Translations under genes and position numbers: made by a program
Shown: positions 11,291-21,649 of the stretch, one piece after another
Layout of the letters: the number at the start of each line of letters is the position of its first letter
Position numbering within the stretch: position 1 is the first letter of the stretch
The notes under the pieces: model-generated
Databases searched by the model: none
What the model was told of the DNA's origin: nothing
Seen by the model: only the letters and a program-made list of their open reading frames with translations
NCBI GenBank assembly: GCA_031308135.1
Contig: JAHLJT010009436.1
Location: forward strand, 144,529,216 to 144,593,215
DNA length: 64,000 bases
Origin: Acheta domesticus
Taxonomy: Eukaryota > Arthropoda > Insecta > Orthoptera > Gryllidae
Reading direction: 5' to 3'

Positions 11291-12829
11291 ATTGGAGTAA
11301 TGTTGAAAATAGGACGTTATACTTAACAATTATGAACCTCTTGGTTCTGAAGAGTTGGAATATTTGAGGAAGGAGTAGGGAGACAAATCAGCTTTATTCC
11401 ATTGTAATAACGTTAATGCTGTCGTTGCCAGGCCTTTCGTTTGCATACGGTATGTTGTTTCACAATCAGATTTACAACATAGGCATTTAGATTGAAGGAT
11501 AAATTGCACTAATACAGTCCACATTTGAAAGAGAGTTCTTCCCCCAATTCGTTGTCCTTCAGGTCGGCCACGACGCAGTTATTCCAACGAACAAAACGAA
11601 ATATCGCGCAGCTGACGCGTCGATGGGATCAGCGTCCGTGGACGCACGGCATGGATTTCTGCGTGGGCAGGTCCCCGCACGAAGTCTGTTACTTCTCAGG
11701 CCCTCTGAGGCTGAAACAACTGCGCATTACGGTAGTCACGTTATTGCCTTTCGGTGTCAGAGGAGATGAAGCAGGGATGGTAAAGCATGTGTGCACTAGC
11801 TTTCCGAAGTTGGGAAGGAATGTAAAGGGGAGGGGTCGGGAGGGTTTATCTGTCGGTAGGAGAATTGTGAACCGAGGGAAGCGAACAGGCGAAAAAGTGT
11901 AGAGTGTAGAGAGGGTTGGGGAAGAGGCGGCGTGAGCGGGCAAACGGAGGGTGAAGGTCGTGGCGGAGTACGTGACACAGGATGAAGGCAAACGGAAGAA
12001 GGAGAGGGCTGTGTGTTTACAAGTACGTGGATTGAGGTAGCAACCAAACGTTGCCTGGATCAAACCAGACCATGTGAGAGTAGTGTGCAGAATTAAGACA
12101 ACGCGAACAAGATCGAGGTTAGGTGAGGGAAATCAGGATGGGGTTGGAGGTGAGCATGATGTAGGTAGGTGTGGGCGGAGGTCGAGGTCCGGGCGGATGG
12201 CGATCGGCGGCAGGCCAGATGGCGAGCGTCGACCTAAACAGAGTGGAGGCGATGTGGGAGCGGGTGTAATGCGTACGAGGCAGGAATGGTAGAGCCCGGT
12301 CTTAGCAGTGCGGTGAAATAGTGAATGTTTCGGGAAAGGTGCGGTTACAGTGGCAATGTCGCGCGCCCCCTCGGATGCACGATCAACCCCTCCTCGACCT
12401 TCTTCTGGACTACCGACACCTCGCACACGAGCTGATTCACGAAGCCTTTTAATGTTCATGCAGTCGTTGCTGTGGTCCCTCGTCCCCCGAACGCTGGTCT
12501 AGGAGGACGTCTGTGCTACCATGGTTTCTAGGTTTTGTTCTAAGTTTCTTTAGCTTCCTCTTCTCCCTCATCCTGTTTTCTCCCCTGTACGCCGTACATT
12601 TCTAACCTTTTCCCTTCATCATTTTGATTTCTGCTCGTAAATCTAGCTAACGCCGCGGCGGTCCGATTTGTTGTCATCACTGTTTCTAACAGCTATCGCG
12701 TTTGTGTTTGAGCTGTTCTAACCGCATATTGATCCAATAAATTTCATATTGATGGGGGAGGGAGTCTGAGAAGAGCATGCATGGCGTGAGAGAGGCTCTG
12801 GGACTTTTAGGGCGTGTTGCCACCCCTCT
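11291..12829. other. Spacer with purine-rich tract
   Basis: From about 11760 to 12320 the plus strand is strongly purine-rich and open in several frames. These ORFs (up to 125 codons) are Arg/Gly/Glu-rich with pyrimidine-rich mirror frames on the other strand. No domain is recognised. The remainder is ordinary AT-rich DNA. Confidence 0.45.
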
Positions 12830-13146
12830 CCCCGAGGCGGGCACGAGACGCCCTCCGCGCGCGCTTGAGAATCACACGCGATGCAGCAGCACGCGCGGGG
12901 GCGACGTGTGCGAGCGAGCGCGCGCGCGCGCGCGATCGGTCCCCACTCAGCGGCGGCGGAGCACCTTTTTGTCGCGCGGCGGTAACCTCTCATTAGGCCG
13001 GCGGGGCCGCGCAATTAGCGCGCCAAGTGGGTCATCAAGATTGTCATCGCTCGCGCCCACGCGCCGCTGTCACGTGGCGCGGAGCCGACGACGACGGCGG
13101 AGGCGAGCCCCCGCCGCCACGCCCCCGGCCAAGCCCCCGACAGACC
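12830..13146. other. GC-rich island with TAAT-core motifs
   Basis: CpG-rich block containing an alternating CG run near 12920 and the motifs CATTAGGCC and CAATTAGCGCG within 30 bp of each other near 12990-13022. The latter are homeodomain-type cores embedded in GC-rich DNA. It merges into the GGN repeat that follows. Confidence 0.5.
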
Positions 13147-13314
13147 GGCGGCCGTGGTGGTGGCGGTGGAGGCGGTGGCGGCAGCGGCGGCGGCGGCGGG
13201 GGCGGCGGCGGCTGTGACGGCGGTGGCGGCTGTGACGGCGGTGGCGGCGGGGGCGGCGGTGGCGGCGGGGGCGGCGGGGGCGGCGGTGGCGGCGGTGGCG
13301 GCGGTGTCAGTGGC

Positions 13315-13348
<34 letters not shown>

Positions 13349-13362
13349 GTGGTGGAGGGTGC
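13147..13362 (+). repeat. GGC/GGT trinucleotide repeat (about 215 bp)
   Basis: Nearly uninterrupted GGN triplets (GGC, GGT, GGG) run for roughly 70 units, with a few GTGACGGCG interruptions in the 5' half that are themselves duplicated. It translates as poly-Gly, poly-Ala/Val or poly-Pro depending on frame. No flanking coding sequence supports any of these, so it is a non-coding microsatellite expansion. The plus strand is G-quadruplex prone. Confidence 0.9.
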
Positions 13363-13375
13363 GCTTCGTGAGTGG

Positions 13376-15159
13376 AGACCACGTTGCGTCATCACTTGGC
13401 GCACGGAGAAGGAAAAAATGCATTGGGAGGGCGAGTGGGGAAAGGTGCACAAAACGCCATGTAACATGTAATGAAATGATTTACGTTGAAAACTGATATT
13501 CAATGTTACTGTTAATATTTTTATGTAGTTTTTATTTATTAATCGTGAAAAACACAGATAGTTTTAAATTTTATCTTTCATTCTTGTTACACTTACATCT
13601 GATTGAAGTCTCCATTTAGTCTTTCGGACGGTTCAGCGTCTCGGCTATCCCGAGACTTCGTATTCATATCTCCTGCACCCGATTTCTTGTGCCATCTTTC
13701 TCATCCCACTTTCTATATTGCATATTCTGTTGACGGGATGTGACCCTATTCTTCCTTGGTTGTAGAAGCTAGTTCCTAGGTGCACGGAAGCGCAGTAACA
13801 CTTATGTAGAACTCTTGAGGCACCCCCATATGCTCATTCATCTTTGCTTAGGAATGCTGGTTTGGGGGTAGGTATCTTGGTGTTACTTGGAAAGAAAATG
13901 GAAATAGCGGGTGAGACACATTGGTTAAGCTTAATCCACCATGCCACAACACACACTATTCCGTGCCTTACGTGAGATTCAGACATTCAGCCTTGGTTTA
14001 TCGCGGTTAAGCGTTGCTGCCCCGACGTTGAGGATGGATTGAAGAGGGGTTGAAAGGCGATAAATGGTGGTTGGGAGAGCACAAGTGTGTAAATATCAGT
14101 GACCGAGACGAAATTCCGACGCAGGCCGCGAACTCGCCACCCTTCAATCTGAGGTTACCAAGACCCTCCCACGTAAACATTCTCCAATAACCAAATTGTC
14201 CGTTTTTTTATTTCTTCCCTTAATTTAGATGGATTTGATCAATTCTCTGTCATTAACACTTCGTGCATCTGACCATATTTTCATCAGTTACGTGCATATT
14301 TTCATATTTAGTTTTAATTGTTACAAACTTGATTAATTGTTACTTAATTGAGGCGTACCCGTTTTCCTCGTAATGATATATGAGATTTTTTCTTTCAATT
14401 AATCTTCATATTTGTTGACTTTTTGAAACTGAAAACAGGTGTTTTGATTAGCACAATGCATTGTACTTATATCTTATATATTGTATCTTTCACAAAGTTT
14501 TAATAAAACGTTTATATTTTCATAACGTAGTATTCGCATTCACTTACTACAAATGCATTGTCACTTGTCATTGCTGCATTATTTGTGGAAGGGTAGCATG
14601 GTATTTCTGAGAAGCTTCATGACTGGTTGGTAAATATGGATTTTTAGTCGATGTCTCTGTATCAACTACAGTTCATGAATATAAGTAGATTGCTTTGTTG
14701 CCTGATGCATTGCAATATCTAATGTATTTTGCATGTCATATTGCATTATTTTGACTACGCTCCGAAAAGTTCAGTATTTATTAAGGCAGAGAATGTGCTG
14801 ATCAATTCTTATTTGCGTTTACGACTACAATCATCTGTCGTGTGTAGTAAGTGAAAGAGATACACCGAATTTTCATTGAAAAGGTGCGAAATATGAGTAC
14901 TAAACGTAATTAAACCTGTAAATCGAGTTAAGAGGAATTAATTTAAGAGCGATTATGTCAAATGCTGGATGACACTATTAAAAACGATGAGAGACACCAT
15001 TAAACTAGTGCTTCATTTATGCAGATGACATAGATGATCGCAGAGGATCATTAGTGAAGGAAATATTCCCTGTCGTCCTTCTTCCCACCAAAAGATCGCA
15101 TCAACCTTGCTTCTGATTAGTTCCTTCCAATCGATGATCCGTCGCTGTTCGTTGCCTGC
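13376..15159. other. AT-rich spacer, nothing identifiable
   Basis: About 1.8 kb of non-coding DNA without a long open frame, a recognisable repeat end or a GC island. Confidence 0.55.
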
Positions 15160-15350
15160 TGCCCCTCCCCCCGCCACACCCCTTGCGCGTGGGCGGGATG
15201 GCGCGCCTCGAGCCCCGGTTGGCCCGCGCGGACCCGCCTCCCCCACGCCCACGCTCGCGCCCACGCTCACGCGCGTACTCAGCCCACCTGCCCCATTCTC
15301 AGGACGACGCGGCGCGGGCGGACGCCCAATGATCGCGCCTCCTGGTGGCG
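15160..15350. other. GC-rich island with CTCGAGCCCCGGTTGG motif
   Basis: Short GC-rich island containing CTCGAGCCCCGGTTGG at about 15207-15222 followed by several CACGCCCA boxes. The inverted CCAAT pentamer (ATTGG/GTTGG) and GT-box-like CACGCCC elements are shared with the islands at 17.1 and 19.06 kb, in the same orientation. Confidence 0.6.
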
Positions 15351-15380
15351 AAGGAAATAATACAACGATAACTTGAAAAC

Positions 15381-15394
15381 ATATTATTATTACA

Positions 15395-15426
<32 letters not shown>

Positions 15427-15502
15427 AATTATTACTATTATTACAATTATTATTATTATTACAATTATTATTACTATTATTATTATTATTATGAATTATT
15501 AT
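15381..15502. repeat. (ATT)n microsatellite, 3' tail of LINE
   Basis: About 120 bp of ATT triplets with occasional C. It abuts the 3' end of the minus-strand LINE fragment, where it reads as an (AAT)n tail. Another copy of the same 3' end at 31.7 kb also ends in AATAATAAT, so the microsatellite is probably the element's own tail that later expanded. Confidence 0.85.
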
Positions 15503-16030
15503 TCCTCTAATTCACGTCTAAAGATGTTATCAGTCAGTTAAGTCTACTCCGGTTGCAACCAGTTTCCTAGGGAGTAGATCTAGGGACTATCGGTGCCTCT
15601 ACATTACTTTGCGCAAAATGTGGGCTGTTCCAAATAAAGGAATTTCTTGCACTTCATAGTCTTTTGAATTACCTGGAAGTTTAGCTAAATTCTTACGCAA
15701 ATTTTGCGGAACAAATCCCAGAGCTCCGATAACTATCGGTACGACCTGTGGTTTCACGCCTCACATTCGGCTGGTCTCGACTTCCAAACTCTTGTATTTA
15801 AGACGTTTCTCTGTATCCTTGGTTATGACGTTTTGATCGCATGGCACAGCAACGTCTACAAGTAGACACGATTTTTTCTCCAAATCCCGGATAACAATAT
15901 CCGGTTTGTTTGCCGCTATCGTGCGATCAGTTATAATTTGTTGGTCTTACAATATTGTACACAGTCCAACAATCGTCACCGGTTTTGGTGAGTGTTCTTA
16001 CCAGTTGGGTACGTTTATGCGTAAAAGAAA
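15501..16030 (-). pseudogene. LINE retrotransposon C-terminal fragment
   Basis: Read on the minus strand, one frame ending at TAG (15599-15601) encodes the conserved C-terminal region found downstream of the reverse transcriptase in many animal non-LTR elements. Visible motifs are WYEH-like, TDRTIAANKPDIV, LLVDVAVPCDQ, a KYKSLEVE block, PIVIGALGFVP and GTAHILRKV at the end. The frame is broken by stops at 15998-16000, 15947-15949 and 15761-15763. The last stop replaces the Trp expected after the SRM motif. No frameshift is seen in between. The 3' UTR (15503-15598) and AAT tail follow. The rest of the element is missing, so this is a 5'-truncated dead copy. The exact clade is not certain from this piece. 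Confidence 0.85.
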
Positions 16031-16265
16031 AGTTACAGTTCAGATATACATTTTGTAGAAGAACTGAAATTATTCTATTTTATCTGCTTGTAAACCTAAA
16101 TTGTTCCTGAAATCAAATTTCTTGATATAAGATATGAGTTTTATCAAAGGAGGAATAATCACTGATGGATAATTACAAACCTGGCCTGATTAATATTAAA
16201 CAACACTGAAGTTCATGATGATTATACTAGTTTTATCAAACTCGTTCCTAATATCGATCACATAA

Positions 16266-16321
16266 TGATGGGTATTAATACGCGAGTGTCGTAAACTTCA
16301 CACGAATGTATTAATACCCAT
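16266..16321. repeat. Hairpin-forming inverted repeat
   Basis: ATGGGTATTAATAC and GTATTAATACCCAT face each other with a partly paired middle and a loop of about 10 nt. This gives a stem of about 22 bp with a few mismatches. It may be the relic of a palindromic MITE. A small RNA hairpin is possible but unsupported. Confidence 0.6.
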
Positions 16322-17074
16322 TTTATCGAGTTTCATACGGTACGTTTTCTGCGACTTATGATAACTTTTATAAGTTAAACTTTTACATTGAATCTTTTCG
16401 TGCCAGTTGACATGCTGGATTTAGCCAAGGCCACCCAGCGGACAGTTCCCTATCCTACCCTCCCGCAGATAGCTTGGGTTTACTACTGCGATAGTCAAGT
16501 AGATCCTACTTATTTTAAATAATGTTCCTTATAAAAATTACTACTAATAAAAGAAATTAAAACTGACAAGCTTAATATAATATCAAATGCAAATTTACTG
16601 TACACAATCGAACAAAACATTTATGACAACGATTATCAATGATAATTAAATGTCAATACTTGATTTGTAAACGTCTCTGTGATTTGTCACTAACCTGTAT
16701 CATAATGAAATCTGCATCGTAGTGAGTATCATTTCGCAACGGGTTGCAGCCATCAAATGGCAGAATTATACAATGGGAGTTAAAAATGTTTGAGAGTAGT
16801 TTCATTTTTTAAACAAATAGATCGCTCTGTAATGATTATAATTTCGCGAACAAACCTCGTTTCAATAGTAAACTGGCACACGAGGTGGTTGTACAGATGA
16901 AAACACTGAAACGCGCTCCGAGAAAAAGTCTGATATTCCCTCGTAAATGACTGGTATCTCCCGAAATCTGATTAAATACGGGGAATCAATGTTGCTTGTA
17001 CATTGTCCTGCTTGGCGGTGGAGGCGATGTGCGCATGACGTGCTCATGTCGTGTTCATGTCGTGCGCAGTCCGT

Positions 17075-17215
17075 GATCACGCGGCGGGAGGGGGGGAGGC
17101 GCTGAAGGCGCGACGTGGGAGGGTCGCGTGCTCGAGCCCCGGTTGGTCCGTTTGCGCACGCCCCTAAGCACGCCCAGCGATGCCAGCACTGCGCGCCAAG
17201 GCGAAGGTCAATCGA
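17075..17215. other. GC-rich island with shared 16-mer
   Basis: Short island with CTCGAGCCCCGGTTGG at 17131-17146 followed by CGCACGCCCCTAAGCACGCC. Same layout as the islands at 15.2 and 19.06 kb. Confidence 0.6.
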
Positions 17216-17297
17216 CTAATCTACGATCCCTGATAGCCTGATTATCGCAACGTAGCTGCTAAAGGTGTCTCTTAGAGCTTTCAAATTTGTTGCTTTA

Positions 17298-17580
17298 TTG
17301 ATTGCGTAGGCTTCCGCGGCCGGAATTTATGTTGTCCAGGCTATCCGGGATGAGCCGCGTCGTCGAGCTGACGTTTCGGCCAACATTTTGTGGTCTTCCT
17401 CAGAGCGTACTGCTGACGTACGCTCTGAGCGTACTCAGCAGTACGCTCTGAGGAAGGCCACAATACGTACGCTCTGAGCGTACTCAGCAGTACGCTCTGA
17501 GGAAGACCACAATATGTTGGCTGAAACGTCAGCCACCAAATCGACGACGCAGCTCATCCCGGATAGCCTGGACAACTTGT
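17298..17580. mobile_element. Inverted-repeat module, Penelope-like terminus
   Basis: The outer ends TTGTCCAGGCTATCCGGGAT (17332 on) and ATCCCGGATAGCCTGGACAA (to 17575) are inverted copies, and the pairing continues inward through ACGTTTCGGCCAAC and GTGGTCTTCCTCAGAGCG. The centre holds a 49-bp tandem duplication (17417-17465 and 17466-17514) that differs by about one base. Both arms, read in the arm orientation, contain CTGAGGA then a short stem then GAAAC, the spacing of a hammerhead ribozyme core as found in Penelope-like retroelements. The preceding TAGGCTTCCGCGGCCGGAA resembles Penelope-type terminal sequence, but I identify that from memory only. Confidence 0.6.
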
Positions 17581-18179
17581 TTTTTTATTATTTCTTTTCC
17601 TTTTGATCGTAGTATCTGACCCTGTGGTCACTCCTGGAATGGTTAAATGATGATTTGAAGGGTCGGTGAAATGCGTGTGTAATGGGAAGATGAAGCTATG
17701 GTAGACTGAGAAGATCAGGAAAGAAATGGAATGGAAGAAGGCCAAGAAATTCTCGCGGCAACGCGAATTGTCCGCAGCAAATACTGTAAGGATTGGTTTT
17801 GACAAGGTAGATCAATCACGAGGGAAAGGGAATACAAGGATACTTTTTTAGATAGAATTGTTAATTCATGTACTTTTATTTGCGGAATTCGTGCATTGAT
17901 TGGCCTTCTACCTGGGCATTTATTATAAAATGATGAGTTAAAAATCCTTTTCATGTCGGTGTCGTTGAGAATAATAATTTTTTTCATTATCATCAACTGA
18001 CATAATTAATCGACATTCAGAAATGAGTCATGTGGAAGTGTTTATCGAGAACAATTGACCTCATTTCCCGAGAAAGTATGTGTTCGCGCTGTGCTGAAAG
18101 ACAACAGCGATCAAGTAGCTTGTTAGAATTTACGATTGCTCTGGCACATACTTTTCTCCACGTCTCGGGGGCACGATAT

Positions 18180-18787
18180 CATGGTGATGCAAGTGGAGAG
18201 GAGTATGAAGGAGGACGTTGAGGTGAACGCGAGAAAACGGAGAGATGTAAAAAACACAAGACGAACTGGGGAAGAGAGAAGATGGGAGATGTGAGGAAGC
18301 TGAATGTCACATGAGAGAGGCGCACTGCGAAGAGCGCAGTGGAGTGGAACATGTGGGGAGTGGCCCAACGGACCAAGCAGCTGTTGGACCAAGCCTTAGG
18401 GAATATGAATTCCTATCGAAAGAAGTGGAACGGTCCAACGTAGCGCGCTGAGGAAGGAAGTTGGGAGGAACCATATAAAGCGAGCAACGCTCAAGATAGG
18501 AAAAGAGAAGGAACGAATAAAGGAAGTTACACCGTTCTGGGAGGGAAACAGAAAAACACGAGAAATTAGATAGAAGCCAAGTGGAATTGACCTGATTGTT
18601 GAAATGAAATGTACAGTAAGACGGTTGGAAGTGGACCGAATAGAAAGGGATAAAGCAAGGTGAAATGGGAACTTGGGAGACCGAAGAAAGGAGAATGAGA
18701 AAAGAGAGATCGAAGAAGGCATAAGGCAAAAACGAGGAGGGACCATACACGCAAGTGGAGTGATATCAAGCAGAAACAGAGCGGGTT
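18180..18787. other. Purine-rich tract with mirrored ORFs
   Basis: Over 600 bp the plus strand is rich in GGA, GAA and AGA. Minus-strand frames of up to 147 codons are therefore Ser/Leu/Pro/Phe-rich and overlap in two registers. None resembles a known protein. It runs directly into the GC-rich minisatellite. Confidence 0.5.
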
Positions 18788-19035
18788 GGTCTAGCGCGGG
18801 GCGGCGTAGCGTGGTGGAGCAGTGTGGTGGGGTCACTTAGCGGAGTGGCGATGCGAGGTTAACGGGGGGCGTAGCGGGGCGGTGTAGAAGGATGATGTAG
18901 CGGGGAAGCGCAGCGACACAGCATTGCGGAGCAGGATAGTGGGGAGGCGTAGCGGGTCGGCAGAGCGAGTCGGCGTAGTGGGGCGGCGTAGTGGGGTGCC
19001 ACAGCGGGCCAGTATAGCGGGGCGGCATAGCTCAC
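18788..19035 (+). repeat. Degenerate GGCGTAGCGGG minisatellite
   Basis: A GGCGTAGCGGGGC-like unit of about 14-16 bp recurs many times with substitutions and length variation, for example GGGGCGGCGTAG, GGGAGGCGTAGC and GGGGCGGCATAG. It ends at the next GC island and is likely a slippage-derived array. Confidence 0.75.
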
Positions 19036-19250
19036 ATCGCTGTGCGGGGTGTTAGTCCTCGAGCCCCGATTGGCTGGCCGGCCGCGCGGCGCCGACCCTC
19101 GCTTCGAGCCCAGCGCCCACCCACGCCCACCTGCGACGTTCGCAGGCCAAGCGATCGCGTTGTGACTAAACCTGCCCGCCTTTCTAATGACTTCCAGCGC
19201 CGGCTATTCGATGGAAGGCGACTTAATTGGCTCCGTCCTCACCCGCGGCA
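19036..19250. other. GC-rich island with shared 16-mer variant
   Basis: Contains CTCGAGCCCCGATTGGCT at about 19058-19075, the third copy of the motif seen at 15.2 and 17.1 kb, with a canonical ATTGG (reverse CCAAT) core. CGCCCACCCACGCCCACC follows, as in the other two islands. Confidence 0.6.
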
Positions 19251-19900
19251 TGCACAGGTGACAAACAACCCGGACTGCTCAACTTCGTATGCATTGGCTG
19301 TCGAAAAGAGGTCATGGAATGCTGAAATGTCGACCGATTTCTAGCAGTAAAGTGTCAATATTCATATTCTTAAAAACATTTTATTACGAAGTTGTACACC
19401 TGATTGAAAAATTAAGTTTTGAGCAATTATTGAGGTAATTGAAACGAAAACAGGATAAATTGTGTATAATATTTATTTCAGTTTTCAAATATTTATATTG
19501 TTTATGAGATTTTTCTCTGAAGTAGCACCGATTAGCGTTCAACACGAGACGAGAACTTGTTACTACTAAAACTGGGGAATACAGTTTGTCGTTAAAGCTT
19601 CTGAAATTATACTTCAATCAGTACGGTTATTGCAGACATTTATAACTTAAATTTACATTTATGTATACAATATTTAAAGAAGGGGATAGATCTTTTTCTG
19701 TGGTGTTTCCTTTAAATGAACAGAAATGAAGGTACATTTAATGATTTAGAAACATCCTACACAAAAAGTTTTTTCTATGTGTTTATGGTGTAAAAAGTTG
19801 TGTAATACTTTTACCGAGTGACTGCGAAACGTAAAGTATATATTAATAAGTGTGAATGAAAGTAGAGTCTATAGTTTACTAGTAAGCGTCAAATATGTGA

Positions 19901-20120
19901 CTGCATGCGTTGCCAGATGCCTATGTGAGGAAAGGTGCCATGTTGGACTCGTGCCGCCCTTGGTTTGCACACGTAGTCTAACGAATTGATCCAGTGTGCA
20001 CATCCCCGTCGTGTTTCCTCTGCCAATCTTGAACACGTGCGGGACTTTACGACTGATAGCGTGTTCTTGCCAAAAATGATACCACCCGTCGCAGGAAATG
20101 GGACCTGGCAACACGTGCAA
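19901..20120. mobile_element. Candidate 220-bp TIR element
   Basis: CTGCATGCGTTGCCAGATGC at the left and the reverse complement of the right end, TTGCACGTGTTGCCAGGTCC, agree at 15 of 20 positions. The interior is non-coding and not clearly paired. No convincing target duplication is seen, so this is a tentative MITE call. Confidence 0.4.
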
Positions 20121-20506
20121 GATTAATGGCCTTCAAACTCATAATCGAAAGGCGGTTCGTTTGTTAGTTTGAGTCACTCAGTCGCTCTATCATTCACTTA
20201 ATGAGATTTAAATATTTGAAGAGAGATTTTGGAACTTCTTATGCTCCTTTGCTCAGTCACTACTTCTGCTCGTAATGAATAACTTGTAGGAATGATGCTT
20301 CCTAGTTTTCCTTTAAATTAAATGAAAGGTTTTATGTGTACGTCTGGGAAAAGTATTTACTACTTCTTTGCAATTCTTGCTCTTGAAAATACTAATTCTA
20401 GTTAGGATAACACGAATCGGAGATTATTTAAAAAATAACAACGATTTATTGAGTTTCGTAATTAAAATTGGAATACTTCATTGCTACATGCTACATACTG
20501 CATTGC

Positions 20507-20539
20507 TAGTTGTAGACTCATTGAATGAGTCTACAACTA
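20507..20539. repeat. Perfect 33-bp palindrome
   Basis: TAGTTGTAGACTCATT and its exact reverse complement are separated by a single G, giving a perfect 16-bp stem. It lies in AT-rich DNA with no other TIR features. Confidence 0.85.
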
Positions 20540-20969
20540 AAAGAGACATATTTTGTTATAATTGTAGCGATTGCTGATATTAAAAAAGAACTTGTCCTTT
20601 AGGAAAACACAAGAGTCATTTTAAAGAACGACTCATAGACCTTAATTACGTACTACGTAGATAATCGACGCCATTTCTAGTGGATGGGTACGTCTTTCGA
20701 AAATGCGGTCTTTTGAGGCTGTTCACGAGAGTGGTCATTTCATGACATCAGTCGTACAGTAAACCAGCAAGGAGAGTATTTGAAAGAAGTGATGTAATTA
20801 TGTATTATTATTTTATTATTCTAGACAAAATAATATTTTAGACAACGGCATTTCCAAGCAAAGTTGGCATATCAACGAAGTGTCAAGGAACCGTGCTGTT
20901 AGTAACGGTTTACTACTTTACAACTCCCACCTGTTCCTGTGTGTTTCCACGCCCTACGTGTCCGCTGCC

Positions 20970-21180
20970 CGACGAGTGGGGAAGCGGTGGAGTGCGTGCT
21001 CGTGGGAGATAATTCGCGAGGCAAGGCGTGGCGTGGCGGGCCGGTGAAGTGAGCGCTGGTGTCGAGTGGCTGCGGGCCCAGCAGCACCGCGGCGCCGCGT
21101 GGACGCTCCGCTGTGCAGATAAGGGCGTTGGCAGAACGAAAACGGCGTGGTCATCGACAGCGCGGCAGGCGTAATGTCAA
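20970..21180. other. GC-rich island with AGATAA motifs
   Basis: CpG-rich island with AGATAATTC near 21006 and AGATAAGGG near 21117, both matching the WGATAR consensus for GATA factors. Frames through it are not protein-like. Confidence 0.5.
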
Positions 21181-21649
21181 AGTCAACGCGGAAGATTGCA
21201 AACGAATGAGTGCTTTAGACTCTATTTATTGTATGGCGATAAATTCGGGGAGGCGGCACAATAGCAATTCTGTTGCCAGCTACTATTTTCTGAATGGTGG
21301 GCGAAAGCTGATGAGACCGAAAAACAGGCGAAGGAAATGATTAAGAACAGGTCATACGCCTAAAATAAAGATGTAGAAGATGAATAGGAGGAGGAGGAGG
21401 GAGCCTTTCCCCGCGCGGAACCGTTGCTTCTTATACATAAGTAATTATGCGTCATCGGAAAATATATACGGGAGTGTAATGAATCATTCAAATCAGTGAA
21501 ATATTGGAGTGACGTTCGTATCGCGTATCACTCGCTTCGAAAGAAGATGGATGAATCCTACATGTCTGAATGTGTCAGATGAATCTTCGTCGTTTTTTTA
21601 CTTTCCTTTATATACATGTATATACGGAGAACGTAATATAGAGAAAGTT

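Noticed and set aside
13015..13503. Poly-Gly, poly-Pro and poly-Ala frames over the GGN repeat
   Set aside because: Direct translation of a trinucleotide microsatellite with no flanking coding sequence.
17497..17530. Functional hammerhead ribozyme
   Set aside because: CTGAGGA and GAAAC are present but I cannot find the U-H cleavage position after stem III in either arm, so I keep it only as hammerhead-like.
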